Shown: positions 1 through 12,084, counted from the stretch's first letter. The stretch: DNA of 64,000 nucleotides from Corythucha ciliata (GCA_038030265.1 CM075938.1:10331009-10395008); one strand, 5' to 3'. Program-made: numbers and translations. The notes: a model not told the origin generated them from the sequence alone.

Positions 1-2224
1 GTTAATGGGACAAAAGTAAAAAGAAAAGGAATAAAAAAAAAAAAGGTGGAGCTAAGAGATGAATAGAAGAAAGGCTTTATCGATAATGCACCCGGTGAGA
101 CAAAAGAGACGCCGCCAACATCATTGCTATGTAGTGATTCTTCAATTTCTGGCTTCGCTGAGACTTTCAGACGTGGTTTCGAGTGAGTGGAAGGGTGGGG
201 GTCTTAAACTTCAACGATTTAAAGATATTTCTGGCAAAAGAGCCAAAGAATAGGATATTAAAGTTAAGCCTTATCTTTCCCCCACCCCCATATTGCACAG
301 AAAGGCACTGTTGAAAGGATTAAAGTGGCAATGCCGATGAGGAGAATCGGCCTCCCGAAAAAGACGATTTTAAGAGATTTTGACAATTTTTCGTTGAGTA
401 GCTAGATAACCAATTTTCCCTAATCTTCAAGTTTCTTTTATAAATTATTCGCTTCATCCATCAATTTGTTTCATTCTCTCTTGGGGACACAGTCGTATCA
501 AAGAAGTTGTTCTCGTTTGTAACTTAAGTATCAAGGAAGTTCATGAATCGCTCTTACGAAATTGTAAGCATCATTTCACTGTTGCCGAAACATAGTAGTT
601 GTGTTCAAAAAAGACCATTCAGGTTCACTAGAGGATGAAGGTCTTCATAAAAAAAAAAAAAAAAATCCTTTTCCTTGTCATCGTTTGGGGAATTGTCGGC
701 AGAGAACCGAGGTAGGGAGATGTAGCCCATTTCCCGTTTAAAACTTATCGCGATTTTATTCATTCTTCAAGCTTTAGGCGCTTCTCCTTCACCCCTACAC
801 CCCCTCCACCACTCGTCCACCACACGATTCTTCCTGCAAAGCTTAATCTCGAAATGTTAAAGAACAACTCAAAAGTAAAACGCGTTATTATACGCACAAA
901 ATGTAAATTTTCCTCTGGGTTTTAAACGGGTGATAACTAAAATTAATAGTGCGAGTGCCGCAATTTATAATTTATCACCCCTGAAGCTAAAATTCATTTG
1001 CATACACAACTAATTCACAATTTTGTCTCTCCTCCGCTTGATTCATTGTGTAGAGTAATTTTCACGTTGCGTTGTAAATTGTCCCTGAACCTTCATTATG
1101 AGTTTGAGATTTTCAAAAGACTTTTATAATGTTATCTATCATAATTAATCAATAATAATAATAAAAAAAGGCGGGGAATGACAGGAGGCTGCACTCCTGT
1201 CATTTCACAATTTCCTCCCCTGCTTCTTTTAATACGGATGCCCTTTTGGTTTAGTGTATGCGTGGATTAAGCCAAGATTAGAAGCCCCGGTGGCAGTTGT
1301 CACATCCTATTTATTAACACTTTGCTGACCTCTTTATCTGACCCTCTTCTGTTCTTTCGTGCCCAAAGCCCTTCGGGAAGAGGGTTATAGCGTGTTTGGG
1401 ATCGAGGGTTGAGTTTTGATAGTGCGGGGAAGGGATGAGGGGGATGGTCCCCAGACGTCTGACACACACTAAGCTATATGATAATTTCATAAATGCGTTA
1501 ATATATGAATGGAGTCGAAAGTGTAGGACGACAATTCTATGGTGAGTAGTTAGTAGTGGGAGGCAGGGTTGGAGGGGAAGAAGGTTGGGATGGTGGGCAC
1601 GGACAGGCTGTGAGATTAATTGGTAAAATCTCTCGGGGAAGGGCTTTTCTGTCGGTGATGAGACGGGGGAGGGGAGGTGAAATACGGTGCTCAGCTCGGA
1701 CTCGTTTCAAGCTTGTCTGAATTCATATTATGAATTTTCATAGACATCTCTTTAAGCTCATTGAAATACTTCGTTTCTTTGAACATTCAAGGAAATTGCC
1801 TTTTGGATTATAATTACGAAGCACAGTGGGCGTCATCTTCTGTGAAATCATTCGAAGAAGAATATAAGAAATAAAAATAAATTGATAAAGCTATAGACGG
1901 GTTTCGACGTAAATAGGACTTAAACATTTCTTTTTTCTGCTTTTTAAGAGACGTCAAAAGAAGAAAAAGGGGACTTTAAATTGAGAACAAACTTCATTTA
2001 TGCCGTGGTCACAACTCCCAAGTTCCCGCATCGCGTTCGTAAATCGCGCGTTACCAATTTTTGATTTACATCTCAGGACTCAGCAGTCTATTTTTTGCCG
2101 TATATTGTACTCTCCTGCCAACCCATTTCGTTTAGTTTCAACTTGGAATTCCAATGGAAAAATTGTAAGGCGTGGTAAGGCAGAAAATGGTGGGGGGACG
2201 AGCTACAGCAGGGGTGGAGGCTAA
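1..2224. other. Stretch without a recognised gene
   Basis: I see no credible exon here. Short open frames, such as a 64-codon one from 59 and a 74-codon one from 2000, resemble no family I know and have composition expected by chance. The stretch holds A-rich runs near 26-44 and 650-664, a TAATAA run near 1150 and one hairpin described separately. Confidence 0.6.
1177..1204. repeat. Perfect 11-bp inverted repeat
   Basis: The arms AATGACAGGAG and CTCCTGTCATT are exact reverse complements around a 6-base loop. It stands alone in a gene-free region. No poly-T run or gene end nearby would make it a terminator, so I treat it as a plain hairpin. Confidence 0.7.
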
Positions 2225-2545
2225 AAAATAGCTAATTTGCAGCTAAATCTGAGAAATATCTCAGATATTTATAGATGGCTGAAATGGATAACAACTCTAA
2301 TTCGCGAATAACTTCAAGAAAATCCGTTGATTCACGCTGAAATTTTGCGCCCTAAAGTTTAGCCACTTTATTAGTGCGAGAGTTTAGCTATGAATTTTAG
2401 TTCTATTCGTCAAAATTTCAGTAGTGTAGGTCCTGTTTAGCTGTGAAATTGCATTCAGATATCACTAATTTTAGTGTTTTTCATTCAATTTCAGCGTGAA
2501 ATTACCACTTTTTCTCAATTTTAGCTGTGAATTTACCCTAAAAAA
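2225..2545. repeat. Short family A array, reverse half then forward half
   Basis: This is a small block of the dispersed repeat called family A here, with forward consensus near TTTTAGCCGCGAATTAGCG. Up to about 2390 the units read in reverse (GCTAAA, AATTCGCG). From about 2400 they read forward (AATTTTAG, GTGAAATT, TTTCTCAATTTTAGC). The switch of direction repeats the inverted layout of the larger arrays further along the window. Confidence 0.55.
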
Positions 2546-3007
2546 CCATAAAAATAACCTTTTACATTGCTTTGCTTTGCTTTTTCCATACGCTTGATCG
2601 GAGACCTGAGGTGGTCTGCCACTCGTCGCCATTGGCACGCTCACTGTACGCTAAGTATGCACGGCCCTTGTGTTTCTCCTTGAATCTGTGCCCACCGCCC
2701 GTCGTGTAGAGGTATTATAAGTATTTTTGATTAGTTTAATGAAATTACCTGTATAATGAATTGACGGATGCTTATGGTTTTCGATAGGAGCGATCGCCCC
2801 TACCAGCCTCCTATTGAATCCGAGCCCGCCTCAACCCTCTCTCAACGACAGAAAGCAGAAATCACAAGTTTTCTGTCCTGTCGAGAGAATGAGAGACATG
2901 GGGAGGGGGGCACTGGTTTCGTTATCCCCGGGCCTGGCCTAACTCGGGAGCCCCGATTTCAGAAATCAAGAAAAGGAAGAAAAGAGAATAAAGTGAAGCT
3001 TAACAGA

Positions 3008-3213
3008 GGTTGGTCCTTAGCTGAGGTTGGACCTTTGCTGTGGTTGGACGATTGCTGTGGTTGGACCTTCTCTGTGGTTGGACCATATTACTGTAGTTGG
3101 ATTGTTGTTACTGTGGTAACAATCCTGCTGTGGTTGGACCTTTGCTGTGGTTGGACGATTGCTGTGGTTGGACCTCCGCTGTGGTTGGACCTTCGCTGTG
3201 GTTGGGCCTTTGC
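3008..3213 (+). repeat. 17-bp minisatellite, array 1
   Basis: About twelve head-to-tail units of GCTGTGGTTGGACCTTT and close variants (ending GATT, CTTC or CATT) are visible, with one diverged stretch near 3090-3120. Because 17 is not a multiple of three and the unit lacks stop codons, the array is open in several frames. It then mimics a protein repeating every 17 residues (LWLDLCCGWT-type), which I consider an artefact. The array ends exactly where recognisable LINE reverse transcriptase sequence begins. Confidence 0.9.
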
Positions 3214-3224
3214 ACTCTCTACGA

Positions 3225-3919
3225 CCACTGTCACCGATGGCAATTCGGAGGAATCCCTGGACGATCAACTGAGCACGTCATCCTCATAATCTTCCTGGTC
3301 AAATAGAAGACGCGCCCCACTGTATTAGCGCCGTGGTCTGCTACGACGTAGTCGGTGCCTTCAACGCCGTCTGGTGGCCAGCCCTACACGCTGAGATCCG
3401 CGCGGCTTCCATCCCGCGAAACATTTATTTGCTTCTCCGGAGCTATCTTAGCGACCGCCACGTCGTGGCGACAGCCACGGTGGTATCAAGGCCGAACGGG
3501 AAATTACATGTGGGTGCCGGCAGGGAGCGGTCCCGGCGTGTCTCCTTTGGGCCCTGGGCTTTGCCTCTCTCCTTCGTGACCTCTAGGTGGCAGGTTTGGC
3601 AGCCACCGCTTTCGTCGACGACTTGGCCATAATCATCTTTGCCTCGGACCATCAACGATTTCGGCAGGAATTCCGCCACGTCGATGACCTCGTTGCGACC
3701 TGGTGCGACACCCGTCGCTTGGAAATAAACTACGCCAAGTCGTCGACCACCATCTTCCGCGGAACACAGCTATTTGTAGCGCAACGTCACCTAATCACGC
3801 TCCATAATCAAACAATGCCGATGACAACCTCCATGTGGTACCTAGGCGTGACCATCATGCGCCCAGGACTGCCAACCCTGCACATTGCGAACCTGGCCAA
3901 CACCACGATGCCCACCTGA
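3225..3919 (+). pseudogene. Reverse transcriptase core of R1-like LINE copy 1
   Basis: Three overlapping frames together cover the polymerase core. The first part (3235-3300) gives a QFG.IPGRST motif ending at a stop. The second (3333-3480) gives DVVGAFNAVWWPAL, the motif A region with its catalytic aspartate. After a frameshift near 3500 a CRQGAV motif can be read, where GCPQGS would be expected. A further frame from 3587 contains AFVDDLAIII, the YADD-type catalytic box with phenylalanine-valine in the first two positions. At least three frame changes and one internal stop mean no active enzyme can be made. A homologous fragment on the minus strand at 34.3-35.4 kb shares FVDDL and a TWC motif, so the FVDD variant is a family trait and not decay. 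Confidence 0.75.
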
Positions 3920-4026
3920 AACTTTCTTCGAGGAATCTCCGGGCGTGGATGGGGGCCCACATTCCAGAAGAGACTCCTCTACTATAAAGCAGCGTTTATT
4001 CCGCGCGTAGCCTATGAGTACGTTCT

Positions 4027-4678
4027 GTGGTGGACGCGGGCACGTCGAGCCCAGTGACAACAAATACGCAGCATCCAACGTCACTTCCTTATTCCACAAC
4101 GGCACATTCAACGCTCCACGTCCTCGCTGGAGTCCTCCCACTGGACGTCGAGCTCGACGTGCTGGCGGCCATGCGCGCCCGAAAGCTCGGTATCTACCAT
4201 CCACTTCCATCATGGCTGCAGTCCATCGCGGCAACGCTCGCGGACGTGGATTATCACAGCGCCTGCCATCACGCCGCCATTCAGGAGTGGCAACGAGAAT
4301 GGTCGACCGCGACAACAGGACGCCAACACATACGAAATAATCCCGGACATACGGCAGCGCCTGCGGTGGAAGTGGAGCTTCTTGAGTTACTCCGCTGTCC
4401 AACTCCTCTCGGGACACGGCTCCTTTGGCGGAATCAGCCCTGACTGCCCATGCGGAGGCGAGACTGAAACAGCAGAGCACGTTATCCTCCGCTGCTCGTT
4501 GTATCCTCGTCAACCAGATCGGTGGCCAATCCCCACCGACCTCAAAAACCTCGACGCCTGTAAGTCGTCAGCTCGCCGCTTTCTGTGCTTCGCTAACGCG
4601 TGGTGCACTCAGAGAGGAAATGGCCCGGACATCGGCCAACCGCAAGGAGCACTGGATACCCAGAGCACCGACGAGTAG
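4027..4678 (+). pseudogene. C-terminal region of R1-like LINE copy 1 with CCHC knuckle
   Basis: The frame from 4027 carries LAGVLPLDVELDVLAAMRA, almost identical in pattern to the LAGVLPLDLELDVCAAVRA segment of copy 2 near 34.8 kb. A frameshift near 4390 leads into a frame with the C-P-C-G ... H ... C zinc knuckle (CPCGGETETAEHVILRC, about 4447-4497), typical of the C-terminus of R1/Jockey-type LINE proteins and thought to bind nucleic acid. The tail has a PRAPTSRPPRPAITTA-like run that copy 2 shares. It is non-functional because of the frame changes. Confidence 0.7.
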
Positions 4679-5018
4679 ACCTCCGAGACCAGCCATTACC
4701 ACCGCTGCTCTCAATCGTCAAGTCAACAGCGCCCACCTCCCCTCAACGTCAACAGCAGCAGCTCGCCGGTAGTACCGTCCGCTCACTATACTGGTATCTC
4801 TCCTCGCCCCTACTTTACCACCTGTAAAACTCCCCACCGCCCAAGCGGTCCACACCGGTAACGCACCAGCCTTGACCAGCTGGTGTGGCTGACGGGGAGC
4901 GGAGCGAGGATAACCAGGACTTGCACGTGTCGGGTCACTTCCCGGCCGTCATGTCAGGCTTAAACCTGCTCATGTGCCTTTAAAGGCATCAAGCCAGGGC
5001 GGGAAGAAGGCACAATCC

Positions 5019-5575
5019 TGGTTGGACCTTTGCTGTGGTTGGACCTTTTTTGTGGTTGGGCCTTCGCTGTGGTTGGACCGTTGCTGTGGTTGGACCATTT
5101 GCGGTGGTTGGACCTTTGCTGTGATTCGACCTTTTCTGTGGTTGGGCCATTGCTGTGGTTGGACCTTTTTTGTGGTTGAGCCTTCGCTGTGGTTGGACCT
5201 TTGCTGTGGTTGGACCATCGCTGTGATTGGACCGTTGCTGTGGTTCGACCTTTGCTGTGGTTCGACCTTTTCGGTGGTTGGGCCATTGCTGTGATTGGAC
5301 CGTTGCTGTGGTTGGACCATTGCTGTGGTTGTACCTTTTCTGTGGTTCGTCCTCCACTGTGGTCGGACCTTCGCGGTGGTTGGACCTTTGCTGTGGTTGG
5401 ACCTTTGCTCGTGGTTTGACCATATTAGTGTGGTTGGACCTTTACTGTGTTTGGACCTTTGCTTGGGTTGGAAGTTCGCAGTGGTTGGACATTTGCTGTG
5501 GTTGGAGCTTAACTGTAGTATTGAGGTTCTAAACGTGGTTAGAGCTTAGTGTAATTTGAGATTTGCTGAGGTTTT
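5019..5575 (+). repeat. 17-bp minisatellite, array 2
   Basis: About thirty units of the same GCTGTGGTTGGACCTTT repeat resume directly after the LINE. They are clean to about 5400 and then decay (TGTGGTTGGAGCTTAAC, ACGTGGTTAGAGCTTAG). The array is in the same orientation as array 1. Long open frames here on both strands are by-products of the period and are not genes. Confidence 0.9.
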
Positions 5576-8360
5576 CCTTTGATGTGGTACGTTTTGCCAG
5601 TGGGCTGGATTTTTCGCTGTACGGCACTGCCAGTTTTCATAGGATTAATGGCCTGATTATGGTGGACTAATTGTGCATTTTTATGCTCGGATCCTCTCTC
5701 CTGGACTTGATTAAAACTTAAAATCCACATATTCCATTTTGAAGTCGATTTTAGCAGTTACACAGTTATTTCAGTGGCTGGAAATATGTTATGAGCGGAT
5801 TGTACAGTACAAGCTCTGTAGGTTTATAGCCCTTGAAAACAGGAGCGTGCGTCGTCGAATTTAACAATGCCTTGTCTCGTTTCGTATTAAGGTGTAATCT
5901 GATGGGACAAACGTCACGGTTGGTAGGACACAACCTCTCTTGATCAACCCTCCTCTCCCCCCAACAACACCTGTCCAAGCCCCTCTCGTCAAACAACAAA
6001 ATCTTTTTATGAAAGCGGAGCGGCCTATGATATGACTGAACAATGACCGCTCGGAGAGTTCTTATTTAAAAAAAAAAAAAAAATGCCCCTGAGCCTATGA
6101 AAGATTGCTATCATTATCCTTTCTCGGGGAACTTACAAACCACGCACCTTTTGTTCTGCTTAGGTCAAGCGCTTTCAGAGATTCAGTGATAGAGGTCTAT
6201 TTACAACGTTTTCGAACAAAAATATTTTAGAATAAGAGAATAAGAGAGCGATAGAGGGAGAGAAAAAAAGAAGCTTCAACGTTTTTTGCCAGCATTACTT
6301 TCCACTCCCTACGGTCCGGCTTCGGCCTAAGCACGCCTGCCCCTACCCTCGACGTTGCTAACCGTCCCTTAAAAAACCACTAATGAAAGGACTTCCACCT
6401 AATTCCCTTGCTCTCTCACACTCTCTCGCTGTCACCAAATCAAACAATGGCCCTCATCCTTCCCTAAAACAGACAGAAGCATAAGCTTTACCTTTCTACA
6501 TTTTCAAACCCCTTCAACCAAAACCGAACCCCCTCCCCCACTGTCACAGTAAAAGGCATAGAGAACGGTGGTACGTCAGCGCAAAGTTGTCTCGGATTAA
6601 AACTAGGGGCCTGAGCAAAGGTGAGTGAAGATGGACGGCGAGGTTGTTTTTGAACGTTGGGGGGGGGGGGAGAGCGCTTTTGAAACAGAGTTCCTGAGGT
6701 CTTCTCAATGGGTAGGGGGGGGGGGTTAAAATGGAAGTGTTGACGTGATTAGGTGCGAAGGCAGTACTTGTAGCGATGATGGTGGTAGGGGGAGGGCAAA
6801 GGTTTTGTAATTAGAGGGTTTGTGGATTAGAAAGGGATTACAACAAAGGTAAACACGTGAGAGAGTTAACCAAGATAGACGTGTCGAAGATGTGCTTTCC
6901 CTTCCTGTAATGGGTCCAAGAGAGAAGAGAGGTGACGACAAAGGGAAGATTTTTTTTTTTTAAGAGTGTTGTTTTCTGAAAACAAGAGGCAATCGCAATC
7001 AGATTCAACTCACACCCTTAGCTTAAGGGCTGGCTATCTGTTAAGGCAAACCTTTGAGACCCCTACACCCACAAAATCATCTTTTTCTCTCCCCCCCCCC
7101 ACCAAAAGAAAAAGCTCCCTTATTGCCTTGTGGTTGGGGCTTCATCACATTTTAATCGATTTTACAGAATTCTATTTGGAACAACACGTTTGACGAAGGA
7201 TGTAGCGGTGGTGAAGGAGAATGATAAGCAACGAAGATGAGACGAAACCACAGGGGGCCGCCAACGCGCGGTGTCAGGCCGAGAGGAGACGCGGTGACGC
7301 TTTTGGGTACAGACAGGAAATTAAATAGCCTCGCCTCGTTCTTGCAAGCATTATCAAACTCTTGTCCAGTTCGTCAAGTCTAAACTTACATTTTTATCAA
7401 GTAGCGGTAGTGATTTCAACACAGGCTGCCTCAAAATGACTCCCAAGGCAATGTCGACCTTACGATCCAGGTGAAATTGCGTACATATATAACAAAATTT
7501 CCCCCCTTTCGCTCCCTGTGAACTTAAAAACTCAGCTGTATACGTAAGTTCGTCTAATGATCTAAGGCACTCCTGTGTAAAGTGGCCGTTATCACAAAAT
7601 ACAGTTTTTGCTTATTAGAACTATCAAGTAATTTTGTTTAAGAATGATTGATGGCCACTGGAAGCTTTAAAAAAAGTCTGAGTGCGATCATTTTTTTAAA
7701 GCTCCCGTCAGTTTTCAGATGCTATATTACCTTCCTCTCCTGAAATCAGTCATCTCATTCCAAAATGAAAGCATAGCAGTCATCGATTAACTGCGATGGG
7801 TAACGGTTGGTGGGAGGAGAGGGGGTATTGTCAGTGACCCGATTCCAGCGTTATGAGTTGACTCGTAGACTTTTGTTGTTTTTTTTTTCGAGCGAAGGCT
7901 GCGAAAACCCCGGCCGCGTGAGAGGTCCTTAGAGAGCGGAGAGAGGTTAGGTGAATAAATTAGTTTCCAAAAGCCCATTAAAGCTAATTTGACATCGCCC
8001 AAATGGGTTGTTCAACTCCAACGAACCGCTAAATCTAAAGCTCCCAGGAAAGAAAAGTGTGTTTTTCATTAAAATAGAGAGATCTCATTAAAGAAAATAG
8101 ATTAAAACTTGTTCCCAACCACTATAAGCAAAGATATTGTAATATATTAAAAAAAATTGAAACACATTTTGTAATCTGCTCATCCCCTTCCTATCGCTAT
8201 CCGTCCGTTATTATTTTCCTTTTGCATCGTTGAATAAAACAATAATGCGGGAACAATGGAAACCTATTAGGCGGGCTGTTGTCGGTCGCCCGGGTATTAC
8301 CATCATCCTCTTTTCAGGGTGCAATCCCTACCGAAAACCTGTTGGGATGGGCATGGGGGT
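5576..8360. other. Stretch without a recognised gene
   Basis: There is no exon or element I can name. It contains homopolymers (A near 6068, G near 6661 and 6716, T near 6951, C near 7092), CT- or GA-rich tracts and one strong hairpin at 7663-7703. Short open frames are not convincing. Confidence 0.55.
7663..7703. repeat. Perfect 13-bp inverted repeat with A/T arms
   Basis: AGCTTTAAAAAAA and TTTTTTTAAAGCT are exact reverse complements, separated by 15 bases. It could extrude as a cruciform or be the remnant of a small foldback element. No gene is adjacent. Confidence 0.65.
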
Positions 8361-10215
8361 GTACCAGGCATTTCCAACGACTCAATCAATCGGAGAGAGA
8401 GAGAGAAAAAAATGGTTTTATTCAAGTACTTGAGTTTCACATTATTTTTCCTCCCGCGTCTTTCGCTTTCTGGAAAGAATGTTGCTCTTTTTTTAAGGGA
8501 GACATTTCGGAAATAAAAGCTGTTTGTTCCACTTCCACCAAATCAAACTGAAACAAACTTGTATAGAATGGAATTACCCGTTTAATTCGAGAAATTATCA
8601 CTTGAATCAAATTAGCCGCATGTCACAGATCGCAACTGACAATGACTATATAAGGTTTGAAGTATTTTGAAGCTTTCCAAGATCAACTATTAACTTCAAA
8701 ACAATGGATTTCCCCTTTGGAAGGGCTACAGGAAGTTGGATTACCAACGTGAAATATTGAGAAACGGGGAATTGTCTAAGTTTGTCCCGCAAAAACCGCA
8801 AAGCCTCGCTCCTCTCTTCGAGTATAACAAACAATAAGAGGGCGAGGTTGACCTAAAATGAAAGGGGGAAGGGGCGTAGGGCTTCGATTAGTACGGTGAA
8901 TTCATTACATTTAAGGATTAATTGGAGCCGGTGAACGATATTAATTTTGTTGAAAAGACCCCTCTTCACCACTCATCCGTAATAGGGGGGGGGGAGGCTG
9001 GTTTTTGCTCGATTCAAGCTTCTTCATGTCCCATATTATTATTTATATAAAGCGTGATTGGCGAATTTCTCACTCCGGAAAGCGATTTTTTCCCCATCAA
9101 AACTCTAACAATGCAAAAAAAGACTGATTGCGAGTATTCTGCGCTTGAATCAATATTCAGCGGGAATCAGACGACAATTTTAAATTTTCAGAAGCGAATT
9201 ATACCCACCAACGAACAAGATTCCGGCTCTGCAAAGCGCCAATTTCACGGATTTTGCTAGAACTATTTTCGTGGCATTTTGGCACACTGAAAACAAAATT
9301 CCGTGGGTTTTTGGTTGCAGAAAACTCAATTTTGCGGAATTGCCTCAATAAAATGATTTGTTTCGAAGATTTGGATCACCGAAAGACGATTTGGGGGGGG
9401 GGGGTTGTAAAAATCTAGATTTTGAGAGTTCGATCTTTTCAAAAGATAATAACATTGGTTTTTGCTTGCTAGAAACTCAATCTTGCTGCTTCTGGTGATG
9501 GCAGTGTGAGGAGGCGGGGTATTTCGTTGTCTAGCCTTCTGCGCAAGTCCGACTTTCCCAAAGATTAAGAACGGGCTACGCGCGTTTGTTGAGAACTATA
9601 CAACTTGACAGCTCACACGCCTGATTCCTGACCTGGTAGGACTACTATAGTATTTACGACGGAAGGGTCTATAGTTTTTGGATTCACGGGGTAGAGAGGG
9701 AGGGGAGGCTAAATTACCGCAGGTTACCGTGTGCCTATAGAATGCCCCCAGGAGAGACCATTAAATTTAGCGTCGAACGTACTGCATTCTTAATAGAGAA
9801 AAATTGCCAGTTTTCTGACAGAAAATCTGGATTAGAAGGCTGAAACGGTCAGTTCCCATGCAGAAAGGCCAGTTTTTGACGGATAACGACCCATTTCTGG
9901 TGAAAATTCAGTGTCAAGGGAAGAATTGGACGCCTTCTCAGCTGAACTACCCAGTTCTCTTGCTGGGACTCATCCTCAAATCTGGCGATGGCAGTCTGAT
10001 GGTGGTGGAGGGGGTATTTCGTCCGACTTTCCCAAAAACGCGTTTGATGAGGACTCTGAGGACTTTGATGGGTGTCCCTGACGTGATACTATTCGTATTT
10101 CGTACATTGAAGAGAGGCTAAATTTGCCTTGCTGGTACTCATCCTCAAATAGGCGTTCGTACATCTGAAATACTCTTCAGTGAAGCACCCCTGATCAAGG
10201 ACTGGCTACGCCCCT
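8361..10215. repeat. Tandem duplication, copy A (about 1.86 kb)
   Basis: This is the first of two head-to-tail copies. It starts at GTACCAGGCATTTCC and ends at GGCTACGCCCCTGTACC. Near-identical sequence, with scattered single-base and small indel differences, begins again at 10216. Internally it carries cassette Y (9547-9981), a 39-bp linker (9982-10020) and cassette X (10021-10150). No protein family is recognised; the roughly 62-codon frames repeated in both copies are shared only because the DNA is duplicated. Confidence 0.9.
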
Positions 10216-12084
10216 GTACCAGGCATTTCCAACGACTCAATCAATCGGAGAGAGAGAGAGAAAAAAATGGTTTTATTCAAGTACTTGAGTTTCACATTAT
10301 TTTTCCTCCCGCGTCTTTCGCTTTCTGGAAAGAATGTTGCTCTTTTTTTAAGGGAGACATTTCGGAAATAAAAGCTGTTCGTTCCACTTCCACCAAATCA
10401 AACTGAAACAAACTTGTATAGAATGGAATTACCCGTTTAATTCGAGAAATTATCACTTGAATCAAATTAGCCGCATGTCACAGATCGCAACTGACAATGA
10501 CTATATAAGGTTTGAAGTATTTTGAAGCTTTCCAAGATCAACTATTAACTTCAAAACAATGGATTTCCCCTTTGGAAGGGCTACAGGAAGTTGGATTACC
10601 AACGTGAAATATTGAGAAACGGGGAATTGTCTAAGTTTGTCCCGCAAAAACCACAAAGCCTCGCTCCTCTCTTCGAGTATAACAAACAATAAGAGGGCGA
10701 GGTTGACCTAAAATGAAAGGGGGAAGGGGCGTAGGGCTTCGATTAGTACGGTGAATTCATTACATTTAAGGATTAATTGGAGCCGGTGAACGATATTAAT
10801 TTTGTTGAAAAGGCCCCTCTTCACCACTCATCCGTAATAGGGTGTGGGGGGGGGGGAGGCTGGTTTTTGCTCGATTCAAGCTTCTTCATGTCCCATATTA
10901 TTATTTATATGTATAAAGCGTGAGTGGCGAATTTCCCACTCCGGAAAGCGATTTTTCCCCATCAAAACTCTAACAATGCAAAAAAAGACTGATTGCAAGT
11001 ATTCTGCGCTTGAATCAATATTCAGCGGGAATCAGACGACAATTTTAAATTTTCAGAAGCGAATTATACCCACCAACGAACAAGATTCCGGCTCTGCAAA
11101 GCGCCAATTTCACGGATTTTGCTAGAACTATTTTCGTGGCATTTTGGCACACTGAAAACAAAATTCCGTGGGTTTTTGGTTGCAGAAAACTCAATTTTGC
11201 GGAATTGCCTCAATAAAATGATTTGTTTCGAAGATTTGGATCACCGAAAGACGATTTGGGGGGGGGGGGTTGTAAAAATCTAGATTTTGAGAGTTCGATC
11301 TTTTCAAAAGATAATAACATTGGTTTTTGCTTGCTAGAAACTCAATCTTGCTGCTTCTGGTGATGGCAGTGTGAGGAGGCGGGGTATTTCGTTGTCTAGC
11401 CTTCTGCGCAAGTCCGACTTTCCCAAAAACGCGTTTGATGAGGACTCTGAGGACTTTGATGGGTGTCCCTGACGTGATACTATTCGTATTTCGTACATTG
11501 AAGAGAGGCTAAATTTGCCTTGCTGGTACTCATCCTCAAATCTGGCGATGGCAGTCTGATGGTGGTGGAGGGGGTATTTCGTCCGACTTTCCCAAAGATT
11601 AAGAACGGGCTACGCGCGTTTGTTGAGAACTATACAACTTGACAGCTTACACGCCTGATTCCTGATCTGGTAGGACTACTATAGTATTTACGACGGAAGG
11701 GTCTATAGTTTTTGGATTCACGGGGTAGAGAGGGAGGGGAGGCTAAATTACCGCAGGTTACCGTGTGCCTATAGAATGCCCCCAGGAGAGACCATTAAAT
11801 TTAGCGTCGAACGTACTGCATTCTTAATAGAGGAAAATTGCCAGTTTTCTGACAGAAAATCTGGATTAGAAGGCTGAAACGGTCAGTTCCCATGCAGAAA
11901 GGCCAGTTTTTGACGGATAACGACCCATTTCTGGTGAAAATTCAGTGTCAAGGGAAGAATTGGACGCCTTCTCAGCTGAACTACCCAGTTCTCTTGCTGG
12001 TACTCATCCTCAAATAGGCATTCGTACATCTGAAATACTCTTCAGTGAAGCACCCCCTGATCAAGGACTGGCTACGCCCCTGTA
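10216..12084. repeat. Tandem duplication, copy B
   Basis: This is the second copy of the 1.86-kb unit. Compared with copy A the cassettes are in reverse order but keep the same orientation: X (11412-11541), the 39-bp linker (11542-11580), then Y (11581-12015). X and Y both begin with GTCCGACTTTCCCAAA and end with ACTCATCCTCAAAT, which gives short direct repeats for recombination. Both copies end at CTGGCTACGCCCCTG, whose reverse complement resembles hAT-type termini. Confidence 0.9.

Larger units (their letters stand above)
3214..5018 (+). mobile_element. R1-like non-LTR retrotransposon, 5'-truncated copy 1
   Basis: This is a LINE fragment bounded by the 17-bp minisatellite on both sides. 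It starts inside the reverse transcriptase domain (QFGGIPGRST-like motif near 3240) and runs through the C-terminal zinc knuckle into a GC-rich 3' tail of roughly 300 bases that ends at about 5018. Coding potential is broken by several frameshifts and stops. The motif wording (DVVGAFNAVWWPAL, FVDDLA) matches R1-clade elements, many of which insert at specific sequences. The clade call is from motif recognition and not from an alignment. Confidence 0.75.

Noticed and set aside
1177..1204. Hairpin as a transcription terminator
   Set aside because: No gene ends nearby and intrinsic terminators of this kind are not expected in an animal nuclear genome.
3008..5575. Long open frames on both strands of the minisatellite arrays, suggesting a repeat protein
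   Set aside because: They arise from a 17-bp unit without stops; several frames are open at once and none has a start or flanking gene structure.
8646..10689. 62-codon minus-strand frame present twice (8646-8834 and 10501-10689), seemingly conserved
   Set aside because: Both lie at the same place in the young tandem duplication, so identity reflects copying and not selection.
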